Assembly: GCF_029784155.1 (NCBI RefSeq)
Contig: NC_073691.1
Location: 63,494,839 to 63,558,838, forward strand
DNA from: Uranotaenia lowii
Lineage: Eukaryota > Arthropoda > Insecta > Diptera > Culicidae
Direction: 5' to 3'
DNA: 64,000 nt
Shown one piece after another: positions 46,401-59,647 of this stretch; position 1 is the first letter of the stretch; each line of letters starts with the position of its first letter. The position numbers and the translations under genes are program-made. Below the pieces are notes generated by a model. It was not told the DNA's origin. It was given only the letters and a program-made list of their open reading frames with translations, and did no database searches.

Positions 46401-47848
46401 AGAGAGATTTCGTTGTTGCATTCGGATAATATGATCAAAGAAAATATATAAAAAACATACTCATTAAGTCACAGTATCAAAACCTTCAATTAATTTAACA
46501 GCACTCGAGAATTGTTTGAAAACAGTTTTAATTCCGCCAGGTATATAACTCGAGATGATCGTTATTTTTACGATGATGATTTTTCGATAGAGACTCAACA
46601 TGTTTATTTACATTCGCTTGCGCTGCATATGTTTCCTCGAGCATACACGTGCAGTGAAGGTTGCGAAAAAAAACCCAGTACAACGCAGCATAAAGATATA
46701 AAAATAGGCTAGCACAGCACAGCAGACTGTTAGCTGATTAAATTGGATTACCCGAAGTAGGGTAGCCCTTCTTGCTCAAGAGAGAAGTAAGTAAGCCCCA
46801 CTCAGTTCGCATCTTTCTGGAATGGCGAATGACTTCCGGGAGTGCAATCACAATCTGCTACTGGTCCCTCGTTGGTTGCCTTTACTCGGTTACAAGCTTG
46901 CATCAATAAAGTGATTGGTTGGACTCTTTCTGGGACGTGAGAAAGCAGGAATGCACAAACACCCATTGCCATGCCATGCACAATCATTACATTGCTGCTG
47001 CTGCTGCTGCTGCTGAGTAATCCTGGCTAACGATGAGAGATGTTCGAAAAAACGGGGCGGAATTGAAGCTGAAATTGACACTGACTTCTTTCAACAAGTT
47101 CTGTTGATTTTTTTGCAGATTCCCTCTGATGGGCCACCGCACTACTACTTATCCGCCTCGCGATTTGCAACTCGAAGAAAGAAGCGTATTCCGTCATAAA
47201 TCGAATTCTGCTGCGCGTAGGAGTAAACGTCCAACTGGTGGTGGTCCAATTTATTAATAGACACTAATTCGGTTACGTTCCTTTGCACTTTCTGTGGTCA
47301 GAGGAACGAAAAGATCGCCTTCATCTAGTCTAGATTCCACACCCTACGCTACGCTCAATTTACGAAAAACACCAAGAAGGTACACATACGCGTAGCAGGG
47401 TGCGTCGTGCGCGGGAAATGTCACTTTCGCGTCTGGTTCTGATGCGAAAGTTAAACATCTGGTGCGGTAGTGGTCGGATTTCTCGTGTGTCAGTAGAAAG
47501 AAAACTACATTCGACCTTGAACGATTATTATTATTTGGATCAGCAGCTTGAAGTTACACATAAGCCGACGGACGAGTTTCGGTTGTCTGTTGTAAATAAA
47601 GCAGGAGGCATCTGCTTTTTTTTATAGGTTAGTCTTTACCCGTGATGTCCGGTTCAATTTGCCGGAGCATAAATTCGGAAACGGAATTTGGAGAACAAAT
47701 GTTTTCATTTGTGTGTCTATAAATATTGGAATGTTCGATGGTAACATTTTGAAACTTTGAAAAGACTGTTTGCTGTTTGTTTTTCAAGCTAGGGAAAAAG
47801 AAAATTGTTGATAGCAAGACTAGACGTTGGAAAGTTAAGTCAGGATAT
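46400..47848. other. Non-coding sequence with a (GCT)n microsatellite
   Basis: A GCT/CTG run of about eight units occupies about 46993-47015. No gene was recognised in the remainder, although 47080-47460 is GC-richer than its surroundings. Confidence 0.4.
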
Positions 47849-49125
47849 TAAAACTTGCTTCATTTAGAATTTGAACAAACTTTTGCTAATATTGTGGCGC
47901 TCCTGGTGGAAGGATTTGGAAGTTCTTGACGCCCAAGTGTCGAGAATTTTATCAGCTTCACGTATGTATTTTTGACATTCCGCAAATCGACTGTACTTTG
48001 TAAACAATCAACTTGGAAGCCGAAAGAAGGGAAATAAATTGTGCAGAGTTATTTGGAAAATCCATTGTAGTCTGCATCTAGCCTAGCTAAACAAATTAAA
48101 TTGTCCAGAAATACCGTATGGCACATTATCAAACGTTAAAAGGAAACATTGACGAGGATTGGGAAGCAAACCCGCTCGCGTCGGGATGGAACTGTCGACT
48201 GGAAACTGCGTGGTAAGATGAAGACGATTAAGAGGAGTTCCAATCTGTCTGTGATTTAGCCAGAAAATTCGATGCTGACAAATAGTACCGAGAGAAGAAT
48301 TTGACTCCGAGAAGGAATCAAGTCGTATCGAGCTAGCAAACCGCCAAATCGGACCATGAAACAGAATAGTATGGCCAAAATCCGTTCTCGGAAGCTAAAC
48401 GACCAGGTGCGACGACGGGTTTCTTCTGCTGGACGATAAAACCTATGTCAAGGCTGACTAAGGGCAAATCCCAGATCAAAAAATTTTACTTGGCAACGGC
48501 TCGGAGGGATGTTCCGGGCAAATTTAAATTTGTTTTCGCTGTCAAATTTGCACGAAAATTTGTGATTTGGCAGGGCATTTGCAACTCTGGCAAAAATAAA
48601 AACGAAAGTTGACGTCGGAACTATACCAAAACGAGTGTCTCCAAAAGCAATTTTTTCTGTTAATTCGATCCCACGAGCATCCCGTAATATTTTGGCCAGA
48701 TTCAGCAAGCTGTCATTACAGAAAAGTCGTTCAAGAATGGTATGCAGAGAAAGGGGTCTAGTTCGTTCCGTAAAACCTTAACCCACCCAACTGCCCCCAG
48801 TTGCGCCCTTTTGAGAAATACTGGGCAATCATGAAGAGGAGACTCTAGGCAAAAGGAAAGGTCGTCAAAGACATCAATCAGATGAAGACCCGATGGAATA
48901 AGATAGCTAAAACGATGTACGAAAAAGGTGTGTGTCACCTAATGAGCTGTGTTACAGGAAAAATTCGAGAGTTCCTTCAGATCTGTGACGCATAAATTCA
49001 TCCGTGTTTTTTTCTTGAAAGTGTGAAGAAAATGCTACATTTGTATAAAAAAGATCTTGAATTCAAAATAAAAAAAACTGAAATACAGGCAATTGTCCAA
49101 TCCTATCTGAAACAAACCCAGTTTT
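47849..49125 (+). mobile_element. DD37E family A, decayed full-length copy
   Basis: It aligns from end to end with the near-intact family A copy: leader attgtggcgctcctggtgg, start region gaagccgaaagaaggg, aataccgtatggcacattatcaaa, and catalytic blocks around 48430 and 48690-48830. Many substitutions, indels and stops are present, and the termini are eroded. It is the oldest family A copy in the window. Confidence 0.85.
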
Positions 49126-49195
49126 TTTTTCAAAACCTATTTTGAGATATGGTTCAATAATGGACATGTTAATGAACTACTACTTCAAACTCTTA

Positions 49196-50499
49196 AAGTC
49201 TGCTTCATTTAATATTGGAACACAAACAATTGCGTGTAGTTCAGTCATTTATTAACGAATTCATAATTTGTTTTTCATACAAATGTAGCATATTCTTTAC
49301 TCTTTCATAAAAAAAAATTAAAAAAATTATTCATTGCTGTTTCGAAGAAATTCTCGTACTTTTCCCGTAATACGGCACATTAGGCGGCGCACACCCTTTT
49401 CGTCCACCGTTTTGGCGATTTGATTCCACCAGTTCTTCATTTGAGTCATGTTCCTAACAAGTTTTCCCTTTGCCTTAAGCCTCCGCTTCGTGATTGCCCA
49501 GTATTTCTCTATCGGCCGGAACTGGGGGCAGTTTGGGGGGTTGAGGTCCTTCGGTATTACGCTGACCCCGTTCGTTGCGTACCATTCCATAACCGTTTTG
49601 CTGTAATGGCAGCTTGCGAGGTCCGGCCAAAACATTACTGGACGGTCGTGGGCACGAATAAACGGCAGAATCCGTTTCTGTAGGCAATTTTTTTTGTAGA
49701 CTTCTGATGTCATTGTCTTGTCAGTGAGAAAGACTTTGGTTTTCTGTCCACAACTGCATATCCCCTGCCAAATCATGTACTTGCGGGCGAATTTATCCGC
49801 AAACACGAACTTAAATTTTGCAAGTACATCCCCCCGAGCCGTCGCCAAATAAAATTTTTGACCTGGGATTTGCCCAAAGTCCGCCTTCACGTAGGTCTCA
49901 TCGTCCATCAGAATACATCCGTCGAACTTGGTCAGCACTTGGTCGTACAGCTTTTGAGCACGGATTCTGGCCACATTGTTCTGCTTCAGCGTCCGATTTG
50001 GCTGTTTGCTGGCACGGAATGACCTTATTCCTTCCCGGAGACGAATTCGTCGCACCGTACTGTGAGCGGCCTGGAACTTATTGGCCAAATCGCGGTCTGA
50101 AAGATTGGGATTCCTCTTGACGGCCTTGATGACTTACCCACGCAGTTTCCGGTCGACAGTTCCACTCCGACGCTTCGAATGCGGCTTCCGAGCCGTCGTC
50201 AATGTTTCCTTGTACTGCTTGATAACACGCCATACGGTATTTCTGGGCATTTTAAGCTGTTTAGCTAGCTTCGATGCCGACAACAATGGATTTTCAAGAA
50301 AACTGTGCACAATTTGATCTCTCCGTTCGGCTTCCATGGCTGTTGTTTACAAAATGCTATCGTTTGGTGTTATGACATAAATACATGGTGAAAGGTAATG
50401 AATTTCCCGACACGTGGATGAAAAAAGTTTCCAAATCCGTCCACTAGGAGCGCCACAATGAGCAAAAGAATTTGTTCCAATATTAAATGAAGCAGACTT
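49196..50499 (-). mobile_element. DD37E family A transposon, near-intact (about 1.3 kb)
   Basis: TA at 49194-49195 and 50500-50501 flanks inverted termini AAGTCTGCTTCATTTAATAT, continuing to TTGGAACA for about 28 bp. The transposase gene occupies most of the element on the minus strand. Both ends look functional. Confidence 0.92.
49327..50337 (-). pseudogene. DD37E family A transposase with one nonsense codon
   Basis: This encodes a 336-residue IS630-Tc1-mariner transposase. The start MEAERRDQIVHSFLENPLL leads into a helix-turn-helix (SASKLAKQLKMPRNTVWRVI). A second DNA-binding segment (SDRDLANKFQAAHSTVRRIR) is followed by the catalytic core: D146 in ILMDDETYVKAD, D239 in WPDLASCHYSK and E277 in RPIEKYW, with 37 residues between the last two. 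The only visible lesion is TAA at 50136-50134, after RKLRG, where the copy at 25.4 kb has AAA (Lys). The rest of the frame is open to the natural stop at 49327. No function beyond transposition is suggested. Confidence 0.93.
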
Positions 50500-50561
50500 T
50501 AAGTAGACTCAGTGTTCCTTAAGGTATCAACTTAGGCCCTTTATTCGATACCAAATTATTT

Positions 50562-51861
50562 AAAGGGTGATACGGTCAAAATTTGGTCAATATCAACTTG
50601 ACGTATTTCTTTCAATTTTGCATTTAAAAAACCTGAACACCCCTCATTTTGAAGGTGTGTGTGTAGAATGTTGCTCCTAATTTGATTTCGGAATTCACTC
50701 TTCAGTTGTCAAAATACCGGCCAAGGAAAAAGAGCAGCGTATCAAAATTTTGCTCGCGCATCGCGAAAATCCGAGCTACTCGCACGCAAAGGTGGCAAAA
50801 TCGCTAAAAGTTTCCAAATCAACCGTTACAAATGTAATTAAAGTGTTTGGGGAACGTTTGTCGACAGCCAGGAAGTCTGGATCGGGGGGAAATCAAAAAC
50901 CGAAAGCCGCTGAGACGACAAAGAGAGTTGCCGGTAGTTTCAAGCGAAACCCTAACCCCTCGCTCCGAGATGCCGCAAATAAGCTGGGTGTATCGTCTAC
51001 AACCGTGCATCGAGCCAAAAAACGAGCCAGACTATCGACTTACAAGAAGGTAGTGACTCCAATCGCGATGATAAACAAAATACGACGGCCAAAGCGCGAT
51101 CCCAGAGGCTGTACACGACGATGCTGACGAAGTTTGACTACGTGGTAATGGACGACGAAACCTATGTCAAAGGCGACTACAAGCAGCTTCCGGGACAGGA
51201 ATTTTATACGGCAAAAGGAAGGGAAAAGGTAGCAGATATTTTCAAGCTTATGAAACTCTCAAAGTTCGCGAAGAAATATCTGGTTTGGCAAGCCATCTAT
51301 ACCTGTGGCTTGAAAAGCAGCATTTTCATAGCTTCCGGGACTGTCAACCAAGAAATTTACGTGAAAGAGTGTTTGAATAAACGTCTGCTGCCTTTCCTGA
51401 AGAAACACGGTTGTTCCGTACTGTTTTGGCCGGATTTGGCATCTTGCCATTACGGTAAAAAGGCCATGGAGTGGTACGCCGCCAACAACGTGCAGGTGGT
51501 TCCCGAGGAGAAGAACCCTCCCAACACGCCAGAGCTCCGCCCAATTGAGAAATACTGGGCTATAATTGTCAAGCGGAACCTAAAGAAGACCAAAAAACTG
51601 CTGAGGACGAGCAGCAGTTTAAGGCAAATTGGCTTTCTGCGGCGAAGAAGGTGGACAAGGTGGCTGTACAAAATCTGATGGCAGGGGTTAAGCGTAAGGC
51701 CCGGCAATTCGGATTTGGAAAAGCGGAAGCCTAACTGAATATTTTTGCTGAATTTTATACTAATTAAACTTGAAAAAGAAATTTTATTTGATTTCTTAAA
51801 TTAACGATTTCACCGATTTACACGCGTTTTCCCTTGACCAAATTTTGACCGTATCACCCTT
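50562..51861 (+). mobile_element. DD37E family B transposon, full-length (1300 bp)
   Basis: TA at 50560-50561 and 51862-51863 flanks inverted termini AAGGGTGATACGGTCAAAAT extending to about 27 bp. It is structurally complete, but its transposase gene is damaged. It serves as the empty-site reference for the MITE at 40232. Confidence 0.93.
50714..51733 (+). pseudogene. DD37E family B transposase, start lost and frameshifted
   Basis: The start codon is ATA (50714-50716) where the sister copy has ATG. The frame is open to about 51055, where one A is missing (tccaatcgc against tccaaatcgc), and it resumes in the next frame to about 51596. There a second single-base loss in an A run (accaaaaaactgc) moves the C-terminus out of frame. 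The catalytic blocks VMDDETYVKGD, WPDLASCHYGKK and LRPIEKYWAI are preserved. Unlike the copy at 39 kb, it has no stop after YSHA and keeps Glu after the first catalytic Asp. Confidence 0.88.
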
Positions 51862-51863
51862 TA

Positions 51864-54299
51864 AGTATTCGACACTTTCAGTGTTCTGTTCTATAGTGTT
51901 CTGTTAAAATTATTGTTTTAGCATATTCTCTCCTTTCTACGGAAGAAGAGTTGGGTATAGGAAATGTCATGCCCTTAGACGGAGAACATTTTCTAAAAAC
52001 TATTCACATAAAAATGTGCAATTATCACTTACTACTTATAGTTACTGTAAATTGAAATAATAGCAATGATATGTGTGTGTCGAATACTTTTGTTCATCAG
52101 TGTAAGCATTTATTTTCTCTTTTATAGCGTTATAATAATAGATTTATGGACGTATTTCAGTGTTTTCTTGTATTTCGCCTAAAAATATCTTCTGTTTATG
52201 GTAGTTGCATTTGAAACCGTTTTTGTTGCTCAACCTCATGTATTTTTACAAAGTGAAATATCGTTATCCTTGCTATCTTCCAAAATGTTCTCAAATCGCG
52301 ATACCCTTTCGTAGTACTATTTCAAACCTTTTTTCTTGCTATTTTATCTCAACCTGCCCTCATTACACATCAGCTAATAAATAATTCCTGTATCTGATTT
52401 TCGCTACGGGACGACGAAAGGTGAAGTTAACGACAACGGTGGGACCATTATTCGAAATTCAAAGTAATTGCTGCTACGGTTTTCCTGGATGGTCGCCGAT
52501 CCTTTCCAATTTAGAAATTTTGAAAATTTTAACCTGAATCCGAATCGAACGAGGAGACGGAAACGGTTCCGTGAAATCGGTCCCGTAGCTGCTGAACAAG
52601 ATTCCTGTAACCGTCTTTAGTGCCAAGACGTGTAATGTCCTCTTTTCGCCCGGATCGTTGTGGAAGTTTTGGGATTAGATATTTCCAACGCGTGGCCATA
52701 TCCGTCGTGTGCTGGGACATTTTGAAAGTGAGAATCAAGCTCAGGAGGGACCGTCCTCAAACAGAGCGCATTCATCTTCATAGTGTTAAAGATTCCCGAT
52801 TGTCAAATTCAAATAATGAAGCTCCAAAATTCTAGAGTTGTCAACTATTCAGTATCTTCTAAAGTTTCATCGCTATTTTTTTAAGTGAAAAACGTAGGCT
52901 AGGGACGGCCCTTTTGACGTTTACTGGGTCGAGCAGGACGACAGCCAGCCAGGTTGTGAAAATAAACTTCTGGCTCCTTAGTGGAGCTTGCCTTCTTGGG
53001 GATGAGACGAGCTTGACAACTTTATTTAACGAGGGGTGATAAATGGCGTGATGTTGGGCGGGATAAAGTCCTTTTAGATGCTGAAGCGCTCAGTACTCAT
53101 GAATTTATTCGTGCGAATACCCACATCCACCTAGTGAAACAAACATCATGACGGCATGGCATGGCAGGGAGCAGACTGAATCGTGTTTGTTCATGGGCCG
53201 GAAGTAATAGGAAGAAAAATTACTGCATTTACTTGGCGGAGGTAAACGAAGAGAGGCTATTACCGTCGTCCTCCGGTCGTCAGGCTGCTACCATGTTGGT
53301 TGCTGCCGGTAATGGACTGACTGGAATTACAAATCGTTTATAATTTCGTGGAAGTGTGAGTGTATCGATTGGATGCCTAATGCGGAGTCGTTCATATTTG
53401 GGCTCAATTCCAATTGCATTACTTTTGATTCCATTCCTTTGGTCTTGACTTGATCCGACAGCACGCAAAGGTTGTCCATCAAAATTGAAAAGTCAATGGA
53501 AGGTTTGTGTTTATTTTTATATGCATGACTAACATTGCTCGCCGTTAAAAAACGGGCACAATAAACTCATTCAATTGGTAGCAAATCTTCAAGCACCGCA
53601 ATGTATTTTTTATTATTTTACTCCGCTGGCAACGATATAGAGACGTAAACTCGGAGTCGATAAATCTGTCAGTTTTTACTTTTTTCCTTCTATCTTGTTT
53701 GCATCGACTAATGCATCGTTCGATTCAAGAGGTTACAAATTGAATGAAGAGAACTCATAAATGCCCTGCCTGAAATAACACTACTACCAACGCTTGAAAC
53801 CCGTCTCAGGCACTACACATTTCAATGTTGTCACCAATCTATGACGCCTTATTTGACGCGACTTCAATGTGCTAAATGTCGAGATTGCTCCAGCCAAGAG
53901 TGTGTCATTAGCCGGGAATGTGGATCGTTAATCATTCACTTGAGATCTCCGTGCGGACGCGAGTAGAAGTTTCAGTAATGGAAATAACTCTTACCGAAAG
54001 GTATGACTTTCAAAAAATAGCGGAGTTTTAACCTATTTTGTAACTTGAGCGATTAAAATGTTTATATCCTGGTTCTACTAAGCTTTCTCTGGAAATATTC
54101 GTAAGATGATTCAGAATTTTCTTGAAATGCCTCTGCTGCTGATTTGTTTTTTTTAATAACACATTTTTTCTTCCTCTTTAGTATTGCAGATTAAAATTTT
54201 TTGTAATTATAGTTAAACATCTTCTTTATCTTTCATCTTTTTACCTCCGTCCATTCTTTCTTTCGTCTAGTATTGATTAACCAGTAATGATTTGATTTT
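51864..54299. other. Non-coding sequence, no recognised gene
   Basis: The open frames at 52529-52835 and 53161-53468 overlap on opposite strands and match nothing I recognise. No termini or splice-flanked coding motifs were seen. Confidence 0.35.
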
Positions 54300-54414
54300 T
54301 GTACTTGTGTTGCTGAACTTCATTTTTATCGGAGCCTGAACAATCCCAAATCATGCTTTGCAACAGCCTTTCTCATCTAAGCTACCACTTTATTCGCCAA
54401 ACCCAATACAATCA

Positions 54415-55883
54415 CAGGGTGGCCAGCAAACCGGGAAAAAACCTACAAAATCCTTAAATTCCTTCATTTTATCATGGCGAAACTTTTTCTCTGAAGCTTT
54501 ACAATCCATAGTCGTTTATTTCAGGATTGTGAAGCAAGAGCAGGGTCGGGTCGAGATAAATGCCGAGAGAAAAGTCGGGAATTTTAATTTAAAAAAATAG
54601 ATTTTTAAACTCAACGCATACATTTGTCAAGCAATGAATCGTCGTTGTACACTGCAGTGAAGGTAAAAAAAAGTTTTTAAATTAAATTAAAATTTTACAA
54701 CTGTTAAGTTTTGAAACGTTAAGTCTTGGTAGTTAACTTTCATAGTATTTAGACTTTCATAAAAGATTCTGTACCGAATATCTGGAATAATAGACCCTTA
54801 AAACTTGAATGAAAAATAAAATGAAAGGAATTACAAAAAAAACTCCATATTCTGCAACTTTTTAGTTCTGATGTGAATTCATTCGTTGAAATCAGACAGT
54901 ATTCGATTGAATCCACATCTCGAAAACTAAGATTTAGCTAAGTTTAACATCTATCTGATATCTAGAATTATTATACATTAATTCAAAATTGATGATGTTC
55001 GAATCTGCATCAATAGCTTATTTTTTTGTTTCAGGAAAAACATGTTATGTTGAAACGAAACTTGTAAAATTTAGCAGAAATCTAACAAACACATTTAAAC
55101 TGGGAGAGTTCTTTTGAAGAGTCTGACAGAAAAATTCGAATTAATTTGGTGGGATTTTAATAGAACGTTAAAAGAGATATATAAATTCAGTTATTCATTC
55201 TAACTCGGTCATTTAATTTTCTTGAAAGCTATTTATTACAAATATCTTATGATAAAATCCTGTTTTAAAATAAATTGAACAATAAACTTTTTTTTTTGAC
55301 GTGACCTAACTTATTTTCAGTTGTTTTCAATTGAGGTTACGGTATCTTTATCCAAATTCAAAAATAATCATAACCATAATTCAAGTTTGTGATTGTAAAA
55401 TATTTTAAAATATCTTCACTACAAAATTTTGTAGTACATTTTTAGTACAAATGGTCAAAAACTATCAAAATATAAGTTCAAAAATCAATCATCAAATTTT
55501 TGACAAACGACATAACTTCGAAGTACTTATCTTATTTAGTTTCGAAAATATTTTCTTCTAATTCAGTTCAATTTTAACTTTTGAAAATCGGGAATTTCCC
55601 CATGCTGAAATATACCGAAAACAAAAAAAAATAAGATGCCACCATTTAATTTGGGTAGTTGGTAAACGCACAGAAGACAGAAGGTGTAAAAAACTACCAA
55701 GTTTTTGTGTGATTCCAGTATATTTTTCAATAAAACCAGTAGAATTTATAAAGTCGAATAAAATTGCAATTTTGAGATAGGACTGAAAATTCAGACTAAG
55801 AATTCATATGTATATATAAAATCTCAATCGGGATAACCGGGAAAAATCGGGAATTCGAAAATGGAAACTCGATGGCCACCCTG
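54415..55883. mobile_element. CAGGGTGGCC-type non-autonomous element (1469 bp)
   Basis: Ends are CAGGGTGGCCAGC and ATGGCCACCCTG, with the 6-bp word CAATCA at 54409-54414 and 55884-55889 directly outside. ccgggaaaa words lie near both ends. The interior is AT-rich without transposase. Confidence 0.7.
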
Positions 55884-56017
55884 CAATCACAAACTACTCT
55901 AAGTAATTGCATTGGATATGTTTTGTGCATTTCTAGCCACGCCATCTTTTTAAACCACAGCCGGAACAATTTCAAAACAATCTTAACAACAGATTTTCCA
56001 ATCTGTGTTATTCCATT

Positions 56018-59000
56018 CAGGGTAGCTACAGAACCGGGAAAATCGGGAACTGAAAATCGTACCGGGAAAACCGGGAATTCAGATCCAAAACCCGGGAAAA
56101 ATACACAAGGAAGTCGAAATTAATTTTTGGTTCCAAGATCAGGGATTCAACCCAAAATGCGGAATTAAAAACATTAATTTAATTTTCCGAGTCAGAATTC
56201 AACAGATCCAAAAAAATTTTGGGAGAAGATAATAAGTTTTGAAATTCAAAACTCATTTGATTTTGCTTCAATTACTCTAAATTGAAAAAAAAAATTAACG
56301 GAACTCAGAGTTCAAAACTGTCCCAAAAAAAAGGGAATTAAAATTCAAAAAGTCACTTAAAATTGTCATTAGAATTATTAAAAAAAATCAATCTATTATA
56401 TGAAAACAAATGACTCAAAGGTAAATTTTGAACTCAGAACTCTTTATTGCAAACATCATCTTGACGAACTGTGTCTTTTTAGTAGCTTCAAAACAACAAA
56501 ATAGAAACTTTCTGTCATCAAGGGTCTGGAACTATTTTTTAAAGTTAAGCTTAGAAATTCACTTTTTTTATGCAAATTAGTGGTCTTTATTTATACAGAA
56601 AATTCCGAATTACAATTTTCAAAGCTTGAGAATGTTACGATTTCTTTAAGAATTAAGAAAAATTTAGAATTTACAAAAGCTTTTTAATTTGGGTGTGTTT
56701 TTGTGTAGATTGAAAGAAATGGTTTAATTAAATCTTAAATATGTTACAATTATTCAACAATGCATTGTATCTCTTTCACAATATATATTCGAGTTTTGAG
56801 TAAAGTATTTAAAAAAAAATGTTTTTAAATGTTGAAAAATAAAAGGGTTTGTTTCATTACACAGTGCAACACTTAAAATGGAAACAAACTCTTTCATGTG
56901 AAAACATGGGAAAAAATCAGGATAATTCTGATGTTTTGGAAACTAAAATATTTTTAGGTGTATAAAAAAAACGTAAACTTTTCTTAATTTTTTTTAGCAA
57001 AGTTATAGATAAAGATAACAACTACTAAAATGTAGTGTATTTTTTTTGAAAAAAACACCTTAGTTCAGGCCTGAAAATCATAAAAAGCTTCAAAATTTAC
57101 AAGTTTTCGGTAATTTCTTTCACTTTTTAGAATGTTTGAACCAAAAGATGAAGTTCATATGACTTTGTTTGTTCAAAAATATGTGTTTTTTTATCTAGTT
57201 TCACAAGTTTATTGAAGACATGAATACAAATTTTTTCAATACTACAGAAATTTGAAATTTATTTTAAGATTCGGAAATGAAATTTTTCTTAAAAAATTTC
57301 TATACAAAGCCTGATCGGCCATTTTCATAAACGTGAACCTATCTGACCTTGTGTTTAATGCCTTCAAGTATCATAATTTTTTTAAATGTTTTCAGACATA
57401 AAAAGAGATGAAGATATAAAGAACTGGATCTATTTAGCTCATCCAATTACTGAAATATGAAGTACCGAAATTTATTCTATAAACTCCTCATAATAAAAAT
57501 ATTTCTGTGTTCGTATTTTGATAAAATTTGTGAATTTGAAAAGAGATGAATGAAATGGTACGCAAAACTTCGACCACTTGAGTTTTCGTAATAATTTATA
57601 TGTAGGAATCTTATTTAAATTTTGGATCTACAATATCATTTCAAAATTATAAGCAGGGCTTTCAAAAGTCAATGAATAAAACAACAGAAACATAGGAACT
57701 GGGGACTAAAATATTATTAAATAAAAAAATTCTCACGAACCACCAGGTAAAATTTTAACAATTTTGTATTCGTGTCTTTAATAAACTTGTGAATCTATAT
57801 AAAATACACAAATGTTTGAACAAACAGAGTCGTATGAAATTTTTCAATTGGTTCAAACATTCTGAAATGTCAAAGAAATGACCAGAAACATATAAATTTT
57901 TAAGCTTGTTTAAAATTTTGAGACTCTGGATAAAGTTTTTTTTAATAAGTTTATTCTACATTTTAGTGGTGGTAGTAGTTCTAGTTCTTATCATTAAACA
58001 TTGCTAAAGGAGCTGTAGAAAAATTCCGAATGGTAACGATCTGGGAGGCCATATAAAAAATATTATATTTTCGGAACATCAGAAATGTTCAGTTTTTTGT
58101 GTAAAAATTCTTAAGTATCAAAAAGTAACTTTTTGATGAGACTGGAAAAAATCCTCTAGAAAGTTTGTTTCTTGTGTATTTTAAAACAAACAAAAAGCGA
58201 GATCCATCAAATGACCGCGAAAATTTCTCATATTGCGGATACAATACGAGAATTCTCGTTTTCTTGGTTGCCGCGAGTGTGCTCAACTTGGGGGCATAAC
58301 TAGATTGTTAAAAATCCAGTAATGAAACAATATTCTACAAAATAAAACACAACACTTTAGGTATCTAAAAAAAATAGATTTCTATTTGGTTCTGTGGTTT
58401 CTGAGATACAGCATGCCAAACTTCAGCATTTTCAACTAAGATTTCATCGTGGTCTCTAATGTCTTACCAAAGGAAAAAATAACATTATTGCATTAGAATT
58501 GAATGTTTTGACTTTTTTTTCTCTTGCTCGATAAAACAAGGCCAAAAAATATCCATTTTTCCGTGTTGACAAGAGACTGAAGTTAGGGCGCTGTATCCAA
58601 ATACGCAACTTGTTTTTTTTTCTACGTTTTTGATAATCATAGTTTAACTTTTGAAAAAGAGTAATAATGCATCTAAAATTTATTTTTAGAACACGACTCA
58701 ATTCGAATGTTTTAGACCAATGATCAACTTATGAGACTTTTCACGATATTCAGAAATAAATTTTTAATCAAAATGAATCGCAGATATTTTTTAAATCATA
58801 AATCAAATCGATTCGATTCGCATTCTTCAACAAATTGTTAATGGAATTACAACCTCCGATAACAAGCCACATAAATGTTCTCCAGTGATGTCAGTTAAAA
58901 TTAAATTTTTTCTATTAAATTTTCTAAAACTTGTGGATTTTTTTTTTGCAAGCATAATTTCTCTGGAATTAGAATATTTAGTTAGGGGAAGTCTTTTACC

Positions 59001-59647
59001 AAATGGAGGTTAATTAACATATTCAAAATCAGTTTTTGTTTTTATAGGATTGTTATTTTGTTTTTAATTTAGGTGTCAGTTAATTATAATTATAAACTTT
59101 CGATTTCACTAAGAAAATTGTAATTTTTAAATTTTAATACACAATATCCCTAATACTGGAGGTTTTATAACAATGCTTCGTGAAATGATGCAAAAGCAAT
59201 GTTTGGTTGATGGTTTAAAAAACTCCTTCAGCAATATATTGAAATAATTAAATTGTTTTTTTTTATGTATTGGCTTTAGTAAACTTCAGTTATAACACAC
59301 TTGGTATAGGTAAAAGGTTAGTTTATAAGTATAAAATATTAAAAATTATTAAATTCCACATTTGAAATTTTTTGTTTCTTCCCATGGCCATAGGCGACTG
59401 ATTGGTTGAAAAGTCCTGTTTTATGCACCATTTTTTTGTGGGCATAATTTAAACACATCCATTATAGTTTCGTTAACCCCAGCCACGAAGAGCCACGTTA
59501 CTATTTTGTGGAGGATGTTTTCTTAATCAAATGTAAAAAATGTGAATAAAGCCATAAAATAGAATATAGTTTCTCTAAATGTTCAATGATACGAGTGTGA
59601 TAAAGCAGCAAAATCAATGGAATAAGTTGAAAATTTTGGCCACCCTG
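56018..59647. mobile_element. CAGGGTGGC-type non-autonomous element (3.6 kb)
   Basis: Left end CAGGGTAGCTACAGAACCGG with several ccgggaaaaccggg repeats; right end TTTTGGCCACCCTG. The flanking words TCCATT (56012-56017) and TCAATT (59648-59653) differ by one base. It is a relative of the damaged copy at 42086. The interior is very AT-rich with no coding sequence recognised. Confidence 0.6.

Noticed and set aside
46993..47081. A polyglutamine protein on the minus strand near 46890-47081
   Set aside because: The Gln run is just the translated GCT/CTG microsatellite; the rest of the short frame has no protein features.
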